Below are positions 24,440 through 36,700 of a stretch of DNA of 64,000 nt, piece after piece. Origin of the DNA: Argentina anserina (taxonomy: Eukaryota > Streptophyta > Magnoliopsida > Rosales > Rosaceae); the NCBI RefSeq assembly GCF_933775445.1, contig NC_065874.1, positions 6,095,001 through 6,159,000 on the forward strand, given 5' to 3'. The notes under the pieces were generated by a model. It did not search any database. It was not told the origin of the DNA and saw only the letters and a program-made list of their open reading frames with translations. A program made the translations under genes and the position numbers. Positions within the stretch are counted from its first letter, which is position 1. The number at the start of each line of letters is the position of its first letter.

Positions 24440-27400
24440 CTCTAGTTATATAAATTTTAAAGTCATTTTAAGTTTCGAAATCATTTAACAAATTAAAATA
24501 AAACAGATATGACACGTGGCGTCCAAAAATGCACCACTTGTGCAGAGAAAATAAATAAAATAAATTATAAAAAAAATCAATAAATTGTGATTCCAAATAC
24601 TCTCTCCCTATCACAGAGGGACCGTAAAAAAGACAAATATTAATATTATTACTTTTCTATCTGGTGGTACAATTATACAAGAAATTAGTAAAAGCTTGGT
24701 GACTTTAAAAAGACTTGATACTTTTCTGGCTAATATAAAAGCTTGGTTTCATTCTATTGGCAAGCTTTATCAGTTTTTTTCTTTCTTTGATAAAATTGTC
24801 TTTCTAAGATTTATGTAGTTATTTTTTTAATATTTTTATATGCATTTGATTTTATGATTTTGTTAAGAGCGTGAAACTTGATGCATACTTTGGTAGTATC
24901 ATGCCTTGCTTATACCATGACATGTGCTTTATGATTATAACATCATTGGCTTTGACTCGTTTTCGGGGTCCATCAAAATGCTCACTAGTTTTGCAAGCAT
25001 TAATTCCTGAACTACTTAACTCTATTAGACATTGATGGAGCCTATTTCGGAAGTACATTTCCTCACCTGTTCCTGATGTCATACGGGCACCTGAAGCCAC
25101 AGAAGCCATCACAGAGCTATGTTCCGAGAGTGTTCGGCTTTAAGCTTCATAAGCCATGATGCTAAAATTTCAAGTTTCAGCTGGTTTCATACAAAACTTC
25201 CTTCCCTCTGTCAGCAGTGCTCTAGAGAATTCAGGGCAGGGTAACTCGGACATAAAGTTTTTCCTTTCATGTGAGAACTATCAATTTGCAGCCATACCGA
25301 GCTTCATTTTCCATTTTAGCTGCCTCTCGGTGAGCGCTTTTATAAAACTTATCTGGTTGGTTTTAGTATTAATAATTGCTTTTCAGTGGTTTTCTGCCGA
25401 CTCTTTGCTTCATTTCCGTGTTAGCTCAGCTGGGGATTATTGGCACTTTATGAATAGCCACCTCATCCCTATCTTATAAATTCAGATTGTATCCTGTAGT
25501 CCTTTGATATTCCTGTCCAAATTATTCTAGTTTCATCTGTTAAAGTCAGCTGTAGGTTGTATGCACTTAATTATTGGAATATATATATCATCATATATAC
25601 ACCATCTATGGTTCTACCTGCAGAAATTTTCTGTCTTTTATATCATTTTTCATAGTTGAGTGAATTTCTTACAGGAAAATATAGTTCTTTTAAAAATTCT
25701 TGAATGAAATATAAAAATATAAAGGTTGAACTGTCAAGATGGTAAGATTCGCATGCTGTTCCAGAGGACATGGGACGAGTCCAAACCAAAAGCGGCCTAC
25801 ATGTCCCAATGCTACGAGCTAGTAATCTGAATCAGCTTAGAGCTTAACTTTCTTGTGTGAAACCAAAAGATCTAGTCTTCCAAATTTTGGGTTGAGAATA
25901 TTGAGATCAATGTAAGAGTCTTCACCAATGGCGTTGTAGGATGATGACCTTTGGCTTTTCAATATGTAGCACAGTGCCCAGAGTAGCACCAACACAACCT
26001 TTCAATTCCTCTCGACCGCCGGAGCACGAGACCCGTTCTTCATTTAGGGTTCACAAATGAGAGCAATATGACTTAGATAGATGATCGTAGTACACTCTGA
26101 ACCTCTAACGTGCAAGTTTGATAACAAACCCCCAGGCCAACTCATGCTTTTGTTACATATAATGCAAACAATATATTTATTCAATTGTTTCTTCCGATAG
26201 AACAAAAACAGAAAGTGATCAAATTAACGGCCTCCTTATCTCTAGTCTCTTCTTTTTCTTCGTTCTTCATCAAATTAACACCAGATTCATCATCTAATCA
26301 TCCTTACTCAATTGTGAGTACCATAGATTCCATTTTTAAATCAGCATCATGTAGTGATTCTAGTCATCCTCGATCATCGCCAACATCACTGATTTCTTCT
26401 TTCTTCTTTCTCTTCTGGGGTTTTCACATTCTTCTCCAATTCTCCCTCAGATCTGCACCTCTTCTGAATTATGGTCGTGTAGAGTTGAATCATTCTCTAC
26501 AGTTGACATCTAAGTCCGTGTAGAGCACATAACCATGGCCAAAAAACACAAAGCTTCACATCTTTGATTCTCCCTCCTGGACTAGTACACTTAAATAGTT
26601 AAATTTCTTTCCGAGCTCATCTCTATAATCCAACACCACATAGATCCTCTCTCGTTCCATACTGACTTTAGCTCCTACCCAAAACTCTATATTATATTAT
26701 TTATATATGAAAACCAGAGCATATAAATTGAAAGCCAAAATATCAGAGAAGCGAATTAAGTAAGCATCACCTGCAATTCCCCAATAAACCCTAGTTCTTT
26801 CATTTAAAGTCGATATGAATCTCAATTCCATCTAATAGCATAGGTGCAGTGCACATGACGGTTGCAGTAAACAAATTTTAACCTTGTATCTCATATCATA
26901 TACACTAGACTTACCATACGTTCTACGAATGAACAAGTATTACGTTTCGTAATTACCAAACTACCATCAACCTGTCAGACGTCGACACATGTAAATTTAA
27001 CTTCGGTATATGAATACCGTGGTACAAACTAGAATCACTCCACATAGGCATATACACAAGATGAAAGAACTAGTCTTCAAATTTCATGATGATGAATTGT
27101 TATAAAAAAAAAGATTGACACGAGAGAAAATGGAAGTTAAAATTAAGCTCTCAGTCCAAGACGTTTATGTTTATCAATACGTTTATTTATATACGACGTA
27201 GCTTCTACCGTCCACATGAATAGAGAAAATGAAATTAAAATTACTAAAATATTAAGGTTGCAAAGTTTGACCGTATAAATATGAATCTCATGCACTGAAT
27301 CATCAATCATAGCGAGGCTAATTAATTTCTTTTCTCGACAACTTAACTAGCTAGCTAATTTCTGGTTTAATAAGCTTGAAACTTTTGCACACAGAATGCA

Positions 27401-28351
27401 ACATGCTAGTGGGACATGTATATAACTGTCCGCTTCATCATTGCAAAGAAAACAACACGAGATAAAGTATAAATTACGTAATTGCATGTAGAAAAAGAGA
27501 TGGATTTGGTTGCTATAGTGACCTGGGTATTTGGGTAACAATGCTTTTGTTTTCTTTATTTTGTTTGATAAATGTACGCACCTGTAGTTTGTTTTATAGC
27601 AAGCTCCCCATGCATTATAACAGATTTAAAATGTGTTCATGATTCATGTTTAACACATGCTAAATAATTTCATGGTTCAAAGCTTCGGACTAAGTACGTA
27701 CAGTAGATCTCATATATATGGTAATAATGTTAGGTCCATAATGTTATAAAGAATTTACTGTATAGAAACTACCAAATCCGATCCATGCTTGAAAATTTTA
27801 GCAAGAATACAAGTACGCACATACCATTATATGCAAATGTTTTTTTTAGAATTGAAACGCAAGAAGATTGGAAATTAAAAGTGAACGGAAGAGTGTGAAG
27901 TGTTATATCGTTATTGATCTCCAGTCAATGGACGGATCGTTCATTCGTTTGATGCGTAAAGCTCATGCAATTGAGGTTCCAATATGTCTGCTTGACTGAA
28001 ACTGGAAGTCTATGGCATCGGGGATCTAGTTCCTCGATCAAAGCGGAGATTTCATGGCAACAACCAAAGTGAACCAATCAACCAAATGCATGGTGAAAGC
28101 TGATGTTTATACAAATGCTACAGGAAATCTATAAATCTTGGTACCCAAGTTCTTCGTCTGAGTGACACATGACGTTAATTAGTAGCCATACTTTTTTGTT
28201 ATATACCTCAAAGAGGTTGGGTCAGCTCTAGCTATCTAGAACTATTGATTGGCCTGAACTTCGATATCCCTATGCCTCGGTATGGGAAAACATGAGTATG
28301 AGGTATACCAATATTGTAAAAGTGCTGAAGAAAATGAGTAATGTTGTAAAT
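24440..28351. other. Intergenic A/T-rich region, no gene recognised
   Basis: Several short open frames occur (for example 24852-25112 minus, 25156-25479 plus, 26185-26523 plus), but none shows a recognisable domain or credible splice continuation. The sequence is typical of decayed intergenic DNA in the CYP716 spacer. Confidence 0.4.
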
Positions 28352-28359
28352 GTAATTAT

Positions 28360-28934
28360 TAGGGGTGGGCACGGGACGGGATGGGACGGGACGGGGCTCA
28401 TCCTACGTCCCGTCTCACTCATTTGAATCGGGACGGGATCGGGACGGGACGAGGGATTTTAAGAATGCATCTCACTCGGGATTAATCCCGGTTGGGACGG
28501 GACGGGATCGGGACGGGACGGGACGGGACAAATTCCACCTTCCTATGAAATTAAATAAAAACATATATTTTTACTTTTTCATTAACAAAGTAACATTTAA
28601 TAATGAAATTTTAACAAAAAAAATGCATATTATGTTCAAAATATTATAATTTACCATTAATATTTGAGTTGATATAATTTTAGAGTTATTAAAAACATAA
28701 TTAGTTTTATTTTGATATAAATATATAAGAATTTTTAAGTTTTTATTAAAGGTGGGACGGGACGGGACGAAACGAGATATAAATTATTCGTCTCACGTCC
28801 CGTCCCACTATTATGAAACGAGACGGGAGCGGGACGGGACGGATATTTTTAGATCTCCGTCCCGTTCCGTCCCTATGAATTTCGGGACGGAATCGGGACG
28901 AGATCGGAATTTTCGGTTTTTATGCCCACCCCTG
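28360..28934. mobile_element. hAT-like non-autonomous element with GGGAC pentamer arrays
   Basis: The element begins TAGGGGTGGGCA and ends TGCCCACCCCTG, an 11 of 12 inverted match. It is flanked by perfect 8-bp direct repeats GTAATTAT (28352-28359 and 28935-28942). An 8-bp duplication with TAGGGGTGG-type ends is the hAT signature. Each half has arrays of (GGGAC)n and related GGGATC units (28370-28530 and 28752-28920) around an A/T-rich centre. No transposase is present in the 575 bp. Confidence 0.85.
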
Positions 28935-28942
28935 GTAATTAT

Positions 28943-30732
28943 AGTATGGCTATTCACATAATAGGTTCAGACAATTTCACAAAGTTACACCAATGATTTT
29001 ATGAGTACCAGACAAGTTAACTTGTGTGCATTTACCAAGTTGTGAGTGATCATCAATCAATTGTAAGTGCCACCAAGTAATTAGAGTGGTCACCAAGTCT
29101 TGCATCCCTATATAAAAGGGCCAATGAAGAGTAAAACAACACATCACATTTCCTCTCATATATTCTTTCTTCTTATTTTTTATTTTCTAGCAAGTAAATT
29201 CTCTCATAATAGTCCTACTCTCTCAATCAAGCAAGCAAGCTTCTTCCTGCTTCATTTTATAACAAGTAATTAGTTCATGTTTTATGTCCTGTGCCGGTAG
29301 ATTCCATAATTTGGCACAACTAAGTAATGACGATCATGGTGTTAAACTGTTAATCTTTCAGTTTGTTGGTAACATCGTGATGCTGAGTTTACCACTACAA
29401 AAAGACGGAACAATTTGGCAGTACATGTTTGGAGAAGAGCCCACAGACATTTTCATTGAACTAATGACCAGCAGTGACTCTTGACTGGTTGGTGAGGAGA
29501 ATCACATGCCTTTGAATAAGATGAAGACAAGCCTAGGCATAATCGATTGTTAAAGTAGGTCCTCATCTCTAAGGTGTAAGAACTAAAATTTCGGCGAATT
29601 GAAAATTAGATTCAATTTAAAAATAATTAAGTAAATGGATAACATTTTATATAAAAATATAGAAATTTTGAATGAAATTTTGAAAAATGTTTATTTGATC
29701 AATTATCTATTATATGTCATAAAAAATTATAATATAACTATTAATTTATAGTGAGTTATAGTAACTTAAGTTGAAATAATCGTCAAACATTATTAAAAAT
29801 TTACATAATATATGTATATATTTACTCAAATAGAGGGTAGGTCATCACGTCTTATTTACATATGATACATTTAGAACCACATAAAAGATCTATGAAGTAC
29901 AAAATTTTCACTATCTTCATCATGTCTTTGAGTAAAACCTGAGTATATTGTAAAAATAGTTATTAAATGATATCGTCCTTTTATAATTTTGTATATACTG
30001 ACTTATATGTCAACTGTATGGGTCGTGAGTGATTGACTGTGGGTTGTCATACTAGTAGTTCTCGTTCGGATCAAACATTTCTTAACTTTGACCTAACCAT
30101 AGCTATGTGAAGATTGTGCATCAGATTGTGTTCATATGTTTTCACTTGATTGCATCTCATTAGATAATAAATATGATGGATAAGACATGTTGAATTTCCC
30201 CCATAAGAGTAAAGTTTATCATTGCTTCCTCCTGGACCAAAGGGGTTCAATTCCCCTCAACAACTAGTTCGGTTTTATTTTAATTTTAGGTGAATGTTGA
30301 GACATGAAATGCAATATATAATAAAAAAAATCATATATAACAATAAGTTGATGTAGTACAGATATAACTTTGTGCTTACAAAAAGATGAATTAGATGTTC
30401 GATTGACCTAATCAGTAATTTTATATTTTATTTAAAATTGACATGACACGTGACGATATATAAATTTTCATAATCAAAATATATTTAGTACGTAACAGAT
30501 ATATTCAAATAAAAAAAATAAAAACTTCGGCGAAATTATTAAGAAAATTATGTATATTTCCGCCGTCGTTGATCCATAAATTACAATAACTATTATAACA
30601 CATCTGTAAAATTCCAAGCCGTCAAGTCAAAGTATCTGCAACTTGTTGTTAGAAAAAAAAAACTATTTCCACTCCTGAAATTCAACAATGACGACTTTAA
30701 ATATTGGCGTGCTACCATCTGGAATTTAACCC
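28943..30732. other. Intergenic region upstream of CYP716 copy B
   Basis: A TATATAAAAGGG box at about 29109-29120 is followed by a C/T-rich leader-like stretch and a short open frame (29284-29484) without a recognised domain. It could be a decayed LTR or a non-coding transcript. The remainder is A/T-rich, with a tRNA-B-box-like GGTTCAATTCCCC at about 30246. No gene is supported. Confidence 0.35.
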
Positions 30733-30740
30733 TTTATAAA
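30733..30740 (+). promoter_or_regulatory. TATA box of CYP716 copy B
   Basis: CCCTTTATAAACCCC lies about 98 bases upstream of the ATG and corresponds to the box of copy A. Between box and ATG the two copies share little sequence except the CACCAACCATGG / TTCCAACCATGG start context. Confidence 0.75.
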
Positions 30741-30830
30741 CCCCAGTTTCGAAGCTGGCTAATCATCACTGCATTTCTCAGTTTCAGCTAGAAATTCAAT
30801 CTTGAATTCTCGATCATATCAGCACCAACC

Positions 30831-32430
30831 ATGGAGACCCTATACCTCGTTCTATCTTTAGGCGCTGCTCTTTTCGCCTTTGCTCTATTTGCATTCAAAT
30901 CCGAAGATGGCAAGAACCTCCCACCAGGCAGCATGGGGTGGCCTATTGTTGGAGAGACTCTCGAGTTTCTTTTTGGCAAGCCGGAAAACTTTGTGTTCAA
31001 GAGGATGAAGAGGTACTCCCCTGACATCTTCAAGACTAAGATCCTTGGGGAGAAAACCGCTGTCATTTGTGGACCAAATGGTCACAAGTTTCTCTTCAGC
31101 AATGAACAGAAGTACTTCACTGCATTCCGACCACACTCCATGCAGATGATGTTCAGGTCATACAAGGCTACTGCTGCTGTTCCTCCAAAGCAGCCTGCTC
31201 GCGACGAAGAGGCGAAAGTACTTAGGTCACCGGGGTTCCTCAAGCCGGAAGCATTGATGAGGTACTTGGGGAAAATGGACTCAATCACCCAAGAACAGAT
31301 GAAGGTCTACTGGGAAGGCAAGAACCAGGTCTTGGCCTACCCTCTGGCCAAGACTTTGACTCTCAGTCTTGCCTGCAGATTCTTCTTGGGGATTGATGAG
31401 CCGGAGAGGATTGCTAGGCTGGTGGAGAACTTTGATGATGTGACTGTGGGGATGCACTCACTCATTGTGAACTTCCCAGGAACCATTTTCTACAAAGCAA
31501 CAAAAGCAGCTGATGCAATCAGGAAGGAGTTGAAGGCTGTGATCCAGGAGAAGAAAGCTGCAATGGCATCAGGAGCACCAATGATGGATATTTTGACACA
31601 TATGATTGTGGCAAGTGATCCATCTGGGCAACACATGCCTGAGGCTGAGATTGCTGATAAGATGATGGGTCTGTTGACTGCAGGGTACAGCACGGTGGCT
31701 ACTGCTATGACTTTCTTCATGAAGTATGTGGGAGAAAGGCCTGACATCTATGCCAAGGTCTTAGCAGGTAATTCACCTCACAACTTCATAACCCAGTTCA
31801 TCAAAGTTTTCTCTTTCTAATTTTATGCTAACTGAGTTTTTGAGTTGGAAACAGAACAAATGGAGGTTGCAGAGTCGAAGAAGCCAGGACAACTTTTGGA
31901 ATGGGAAGACTTGAATAAGATGAAGTACTCATGGAATGTCATATATGAGGTCATGAGATTCACTCCACCACTTCAGGGAACATTCAGAGAGGCTTTGACC
32001 GACTTTGAGTATGCCGGTTACACTATTCCCAAGGGCTGGAAGGTATAAACATTGTCCATCATCTTAGTTTTTGATTTAAAAGGAGCATCCCTGGTTAAGA
32101 CTAAGTAGCTAACCAAGTCATGTTTTGTTGCAGGTATACTGGACTGTTAGCACAACAAACATGAACCCAGAATTCTTCCCCAACCCAGAAAAGTTCGACC
32201 CCTCAAGATACAATGACTTGAGCGTATTCCCACCATTCACATTTGTTCCATTTGGAGGAGGACCAAGAATGTGCCCAGGGAAAGAGTATGCCAGGCTCGC
32301 AATACTCACTTTTGTTCACAATGTGGTCAAGAGGTTCAAGTGGGAAGTGGTGTTTCCTAAGGAAAAGATCACAGGTGATATGATGCCTACCCCAGAAAAA
32401 GGACTTCCAATTCGCCTCACATGTCACTAG
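30831..32430 (+). CDS. CYP716: Cytochrome P450, CYP716 family (copy B), probable triterpene oxidase
   Basis: Exons: 30831-31767, 31855-32042, 32134-32430. Exon and intron lengths are identical to copy A (937/188/297; introns 87 and 91). The 473-aa product has the same anchor, AGYST I-helix, EVMR and [11 protein letters not shown] motifs. It differs from copy A at four residues: SPD for SPE, QMM for QKM, TAAV for TAVV, and a penultimate Cys for Ser. Introns differ by about one and three bases. In contrast, the first 21 codons carry seven silent differences, and the last few codons and both flanks also diverge. An ER-anchored pentacyclic triterpene oxidase is expected, CYP716C-type by its I-helix (inference). 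Different promoters could give the two copies different expression. Confidence 0.93.
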
Positions 32431-33782
32431 GCATCAAATTTCTCTGTTCTGAGAATTCACTTCCACTACTCTCAACAGCAAAAGTGGTTGGTAACACCAA
32501 ACAGAATTGGAGGAGGAATTTTTGTTTTCTTTTCTTACTCGTACTGAAATTGCCGTATCATGTGATTACCTCAGAATCAAATTACATAGCCTTTCCTCTA
32601 TTTGCATTGTTTTTCTTCTCCTCCACTGATATTACATGGGTCAGTTGGCCATTGCTTTCTGTATAAATTGAGTCAAATCTAATAACTTGAGAAGTGAACA
32701 AGTTATATATGGATACACTACTATTGTATTCGCCTGAGGCTAGTTACTACTTACTAGTTACTTAGTCCAGAAATGAACTGAAACTAGTTGCTTAATCTTG
32801 AAATGAACTGTACTAAAACTCTTTCTGCAACAAACTCAAAACATCAAACAATTTTGTAGTTTGGCCAAGGTTGGACTGCTTATATTGGCTCTCAGGGCCT
32901 ACTAAGGTCGACTGTCAGCTTGGCCATCTGATACTTTTAATATAGGACTGGTATAAGAGAAAAGGGAGGTTGTTAAAATAGAAAAAGAACAAATGGTACT
33001 ACCCCAATCATTCACATTTTGAAACTTGGGAATCAACACTAAGATCACCAACTTGGGGGTAGGGAAATTTTGCACATATAAAGACTAACATAAAGGAAAT
33101 TGGTAGTTTTCAAACAAACGGACAAGGGCTAAGACAACCTTACTCCAACAAACGAATATATAAACAGAAGAAACTGTGTACTAAAGACTTTGGTCAGTAT
33201 CACACGGAGAACCCTCAATTAGAACTTTGATTCTTATTTCTTTCCTTAAGTTCCGTGTTTTCGAATTACATTTCCCCTCAATTTAGACAATCTAAGGGTA
33301 ATCCTCAATTAGAACTTTGATTCTTATTTCTTTCTTTAAGTTCCGTGTTTTCGAATTACATTTCCCCTCAATTTAGACAATCTAAGGGTAATCCTCAAGC
33401 TAAAACGTTTGTGTTTTCATGCCTTTAAGGACCTCACACCTAAACAAGTTTTGAGAAGGCGAGGTCAATAACAGTTCACTCCCTCAAATTGTACAGATAA
33501 TAGTAAATAATGGTAGGAGCATATTCACAAATAACCAACACCTATGTACTAGAAACATGTTTCAACTTTCAACTAATTATTAATATTAACTTATTGAGAA
33601 AATAGCATCATGTCCACAAGCTCTACTAACTGGGTTGCTAAAAGGCAGACTTTTCAAAGTACTAAAAACATATTAAGAACCCTACTATTACAATACTCTT
33701 CTTTATGTTACTTGCTTTGTAATTTGACAGATTTACATGAACATACGTACTAGGATGTGCCACATGCATGAAATGGTTGAGA
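32431..33782. other. Intergenic region with a 90-bp tandem duplication
   Basis: This separates the convergent CYP716 copy B and VPS2 genes. A nearly perfect 90-bp tandem duplication lies at about 33212-33398 (unit starting CCTCAATTAGAACTTTGATT). The remainder is probably 3' untranslated sequence and A/T-rich spacer. Confidence 0.6.
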
Positions 33783-36700
33783 TCATATGCGTCGCAGAGA
33801 GGCCAATCTCTTCTCAAGATCCTCAACATCAGGAGATTCAGAACTGCATCAGTTAAAACAGTTTTGTTAGAACACTAACACTCTCAGTAGTGAACTAAAG
33901 AAGTTCATTGTAGAAAACTTGATCTTGGTTCTTCACAGAATTTACAAGAACAAGAGAACGGTCATTGTATGCAACTCAGTTTATCTCTTTCCATGAAAGA
34001 AGATAATGTGAGGTGCTTCATGAGTGTTAATGAAACATAATAGAATTTATGCTGATAATGCCAGAGATTCTTGGCTTAAACAAGGAAAAACAATTTTGTA
34101 ATTTTGGATGAACATTAGTTAGTACTAGTAGTACACTAAACAAACAATTTCCAATATGGAACAGATAAGAGTATTGTCTGATTACTACCAAACATTCTTA
34201 TTGTCTGAGTTAAACAAGAACCTCTTATGCTGATCCTTCCGTATAGCCAGATAAACATTAGTTAGTATTAGTAATCACTAATCAGATTATTTTATATATG
34301 GAATAGATGAGAGTTTATGCCGATCATGCCAAAGGTTCTTGGGTTAAACAGGGTATTTCATTCCCTACTGTAACATTAGTTAGTCTATTAGTAATCAGAC
34401 AATTTCAGAAAAGGCTAAACCCATAAAATTCTTTCATCAAGACGTACCTCTTTGGAACAACACTTGCAGCATTCCTTGGTGCAACATTTCCACCATTCCT
34501 TGATCCAATCTTGCCTTTTGGAGCTGAAGATAACTGTTAGGCAACAAGAATCAAAATTAAAATATTTATTCTATAAAACAATAGCCAACCAAGCAAACTC
34601 ATGGGAGCTATTTTAAAGCACCAACCTGGGAAGCAATATCAACACCAATCTCATCAAGAACCTGAGAAGTAAAACATGCAAATTTTAAACAAATAAGATG
34701 AAGGTGTCGACATATACAAGAAAACAAAACTACAATCAGGCTGCCAATAATCCACCTGGTTAGTGAGCTCCTCTGTTTCCTCTTCAGCCTCATCTTTGTC
34801 TAAGGTCTCATCAATGGACTCTGACATCATTTCAATCTGCAAAAAGAACAATATTAGTTACATATTTGATGAGATTATTACTATTCCTTTGTTTTGATTC
34901 ATATTTTAAGATTAGTACATATTTGATGAGATTATTTACTATCCGTTTGTCTTGATTCATATTTGAAGTGTCCATTTGAATAAAATCAGCATGTGGATAA
35001 CAATTATGAAAACTCTTGACATCGATATTATGCTGCAAAATCCTTTAGTGGTATTACCGTCATGTCCATTTGTGCTGACTGCTTCTGGAATTCCCTGATC
35101 ACTTTAATTTGTTTTGCAGGTTGCATTTCCTGAAATGAAAAACAGATATTGATGATCAACACTTTATCAATCAAAGATCATGATAGAAATAATAAATTTG
35201 ATGGCTATACTGGTCCAGATCATGTATTTATAAATAATAGAGCTGACCCAACATTTATCTTCCAAATTGCCTCTTCAAATGCATACCTTGTTCATTGCCA
35301 CCATTGCTTTAGTTGCGCCTTTCATGCCTGTGGAAATTGAAGTGCTTGCATATAATGCCTGCAAATAGACCAACAATCAATAATCTGCTGGGCACTTACT
35401 ATCATAAAGGTTCAACTGAATTTCAAATAATAACATGGTGACCTGTGTATGAGTAGCTACGCCTCTTATTTGGGCCCGGCTTCCTTGCAAGTTGGTAATC
35501 TGTTGACGTAACCTAACAAGTTGGCGAGCTAGGATTTTTGTGGCAGCCTAAATAGAGTATATACATATATTATTTCAAATATAGAATATTAAGACAAAGT
35601 AATTGGCTTCAATAACATTATTGAAACCCTATAAAGTTTGTTTAAACTTGTTACATACACCATTCAATATGACCAAACAATATGTGAATGCAACAATCAT
35701 CCATCAATACCACACACAATGTTTTATCCGGTATAAATTACTTATACATTTGGAGTTCCCTTTTGCATGTCTTACACAGTTTTTTTTTGTTCAAGGAGCC
35801 CCATCTTGTAAGATATTGAATTTCAAGACATTACCAGTAGAAAATATGTCTATTCAGTGACCTATCGGTAATGATTATGTTACTTCCTCCCATGTTTCCA
35901 TGATATCTGACAATCATATACTCCCACTCTCCCACACTAACAAACAGGCCAAGCTCTTCTTGTCCTGCAGCTCAGTTTCTTCTTTCATATCCCATTAATA
36001 TTTTAAACGAGATATGACATGACTAGAGGATAAACAATAATTTCATGTCTTCCTCCTATCTTCTCATAATATATGAAGAATTATTCACTCACGCACTAAG
36101 AAACAAGCCTAGCTCTTCCTGTGGTGCAGTAACCAGCTTATTTACATCTTCTTTCATATCCCATTAATATTTTAAATGAGATATGACATGACTAGAAGGA
36201 TAAACAATAATTTCATGTCTTCCTCCTATCTTCTCATAATATATGAATAAATCATTCACTCACGCACTAAGAAACAAGCCTAGCTCTTCCTGTGGTGCAG
36301 TAACCAGCTTATTTACATCTTCTTTCATATCCCATTAATATTTTAAATGAGATATGACATGACTAGAAGGATAAACAATAATTTCATGTCTTCCTCCTAT
36401 CTTCTCATAATATATGAAGAATCATTCACTCACGCACTAAGAAACAAGCCTAGCTCTTCCTGTGGTGCAGTAACCAGCTTATTTACATCTTCTAAACCCC
36501 ACTAGTACTGTAACTGAAACATGACATGACTTCCCTGTGTGCATGTAATCATTTTCACAACTGGATGTTGCAATAGAAGAAAATTGCAGATTAATAAACA
36601 TGGTAATGTAAATCTACGGATGAAATCATTAAAGCAGAGACCAAACGAAAGTAAAGTTGCACGTCAATTATCATGTTTTCAGGTTTCTTAAGAACACATT

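Noticed and set aside
24852..25112. 86-codon minus-strand frame that looks somewhat protein-like
   Set aside because: No family recognised, no neighbouring exon with matching phase found, and it sits in decayed spacer DNA. A protein search would settle it.
26185..26523. 112-codon plus-strand frame rich in Ser and Phe
   Set aside because: Pyrimidine-rich DNA gives Ser/Phe/Leu frames by chance; no domain.
29284..29484. Short frame downstream of a TATA-like box
   Set aside because: No recognisable domain; may be part of a decayed LTR or a non-coding transcript, but LTR borders and a primer site are missing.
30240..30275. tRNA-like sequence with GGTTCAATTCCCC
   Set aside because: Only a B-box-like motif is present; no cloverleaf could be built around it.
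35990..36500. Possible CRISPR-like array
   Set aside because: The repeats are directly adjoining ~170-bp units in an intron, without short repeats and unique spacers; this is a plain tandem repeat.
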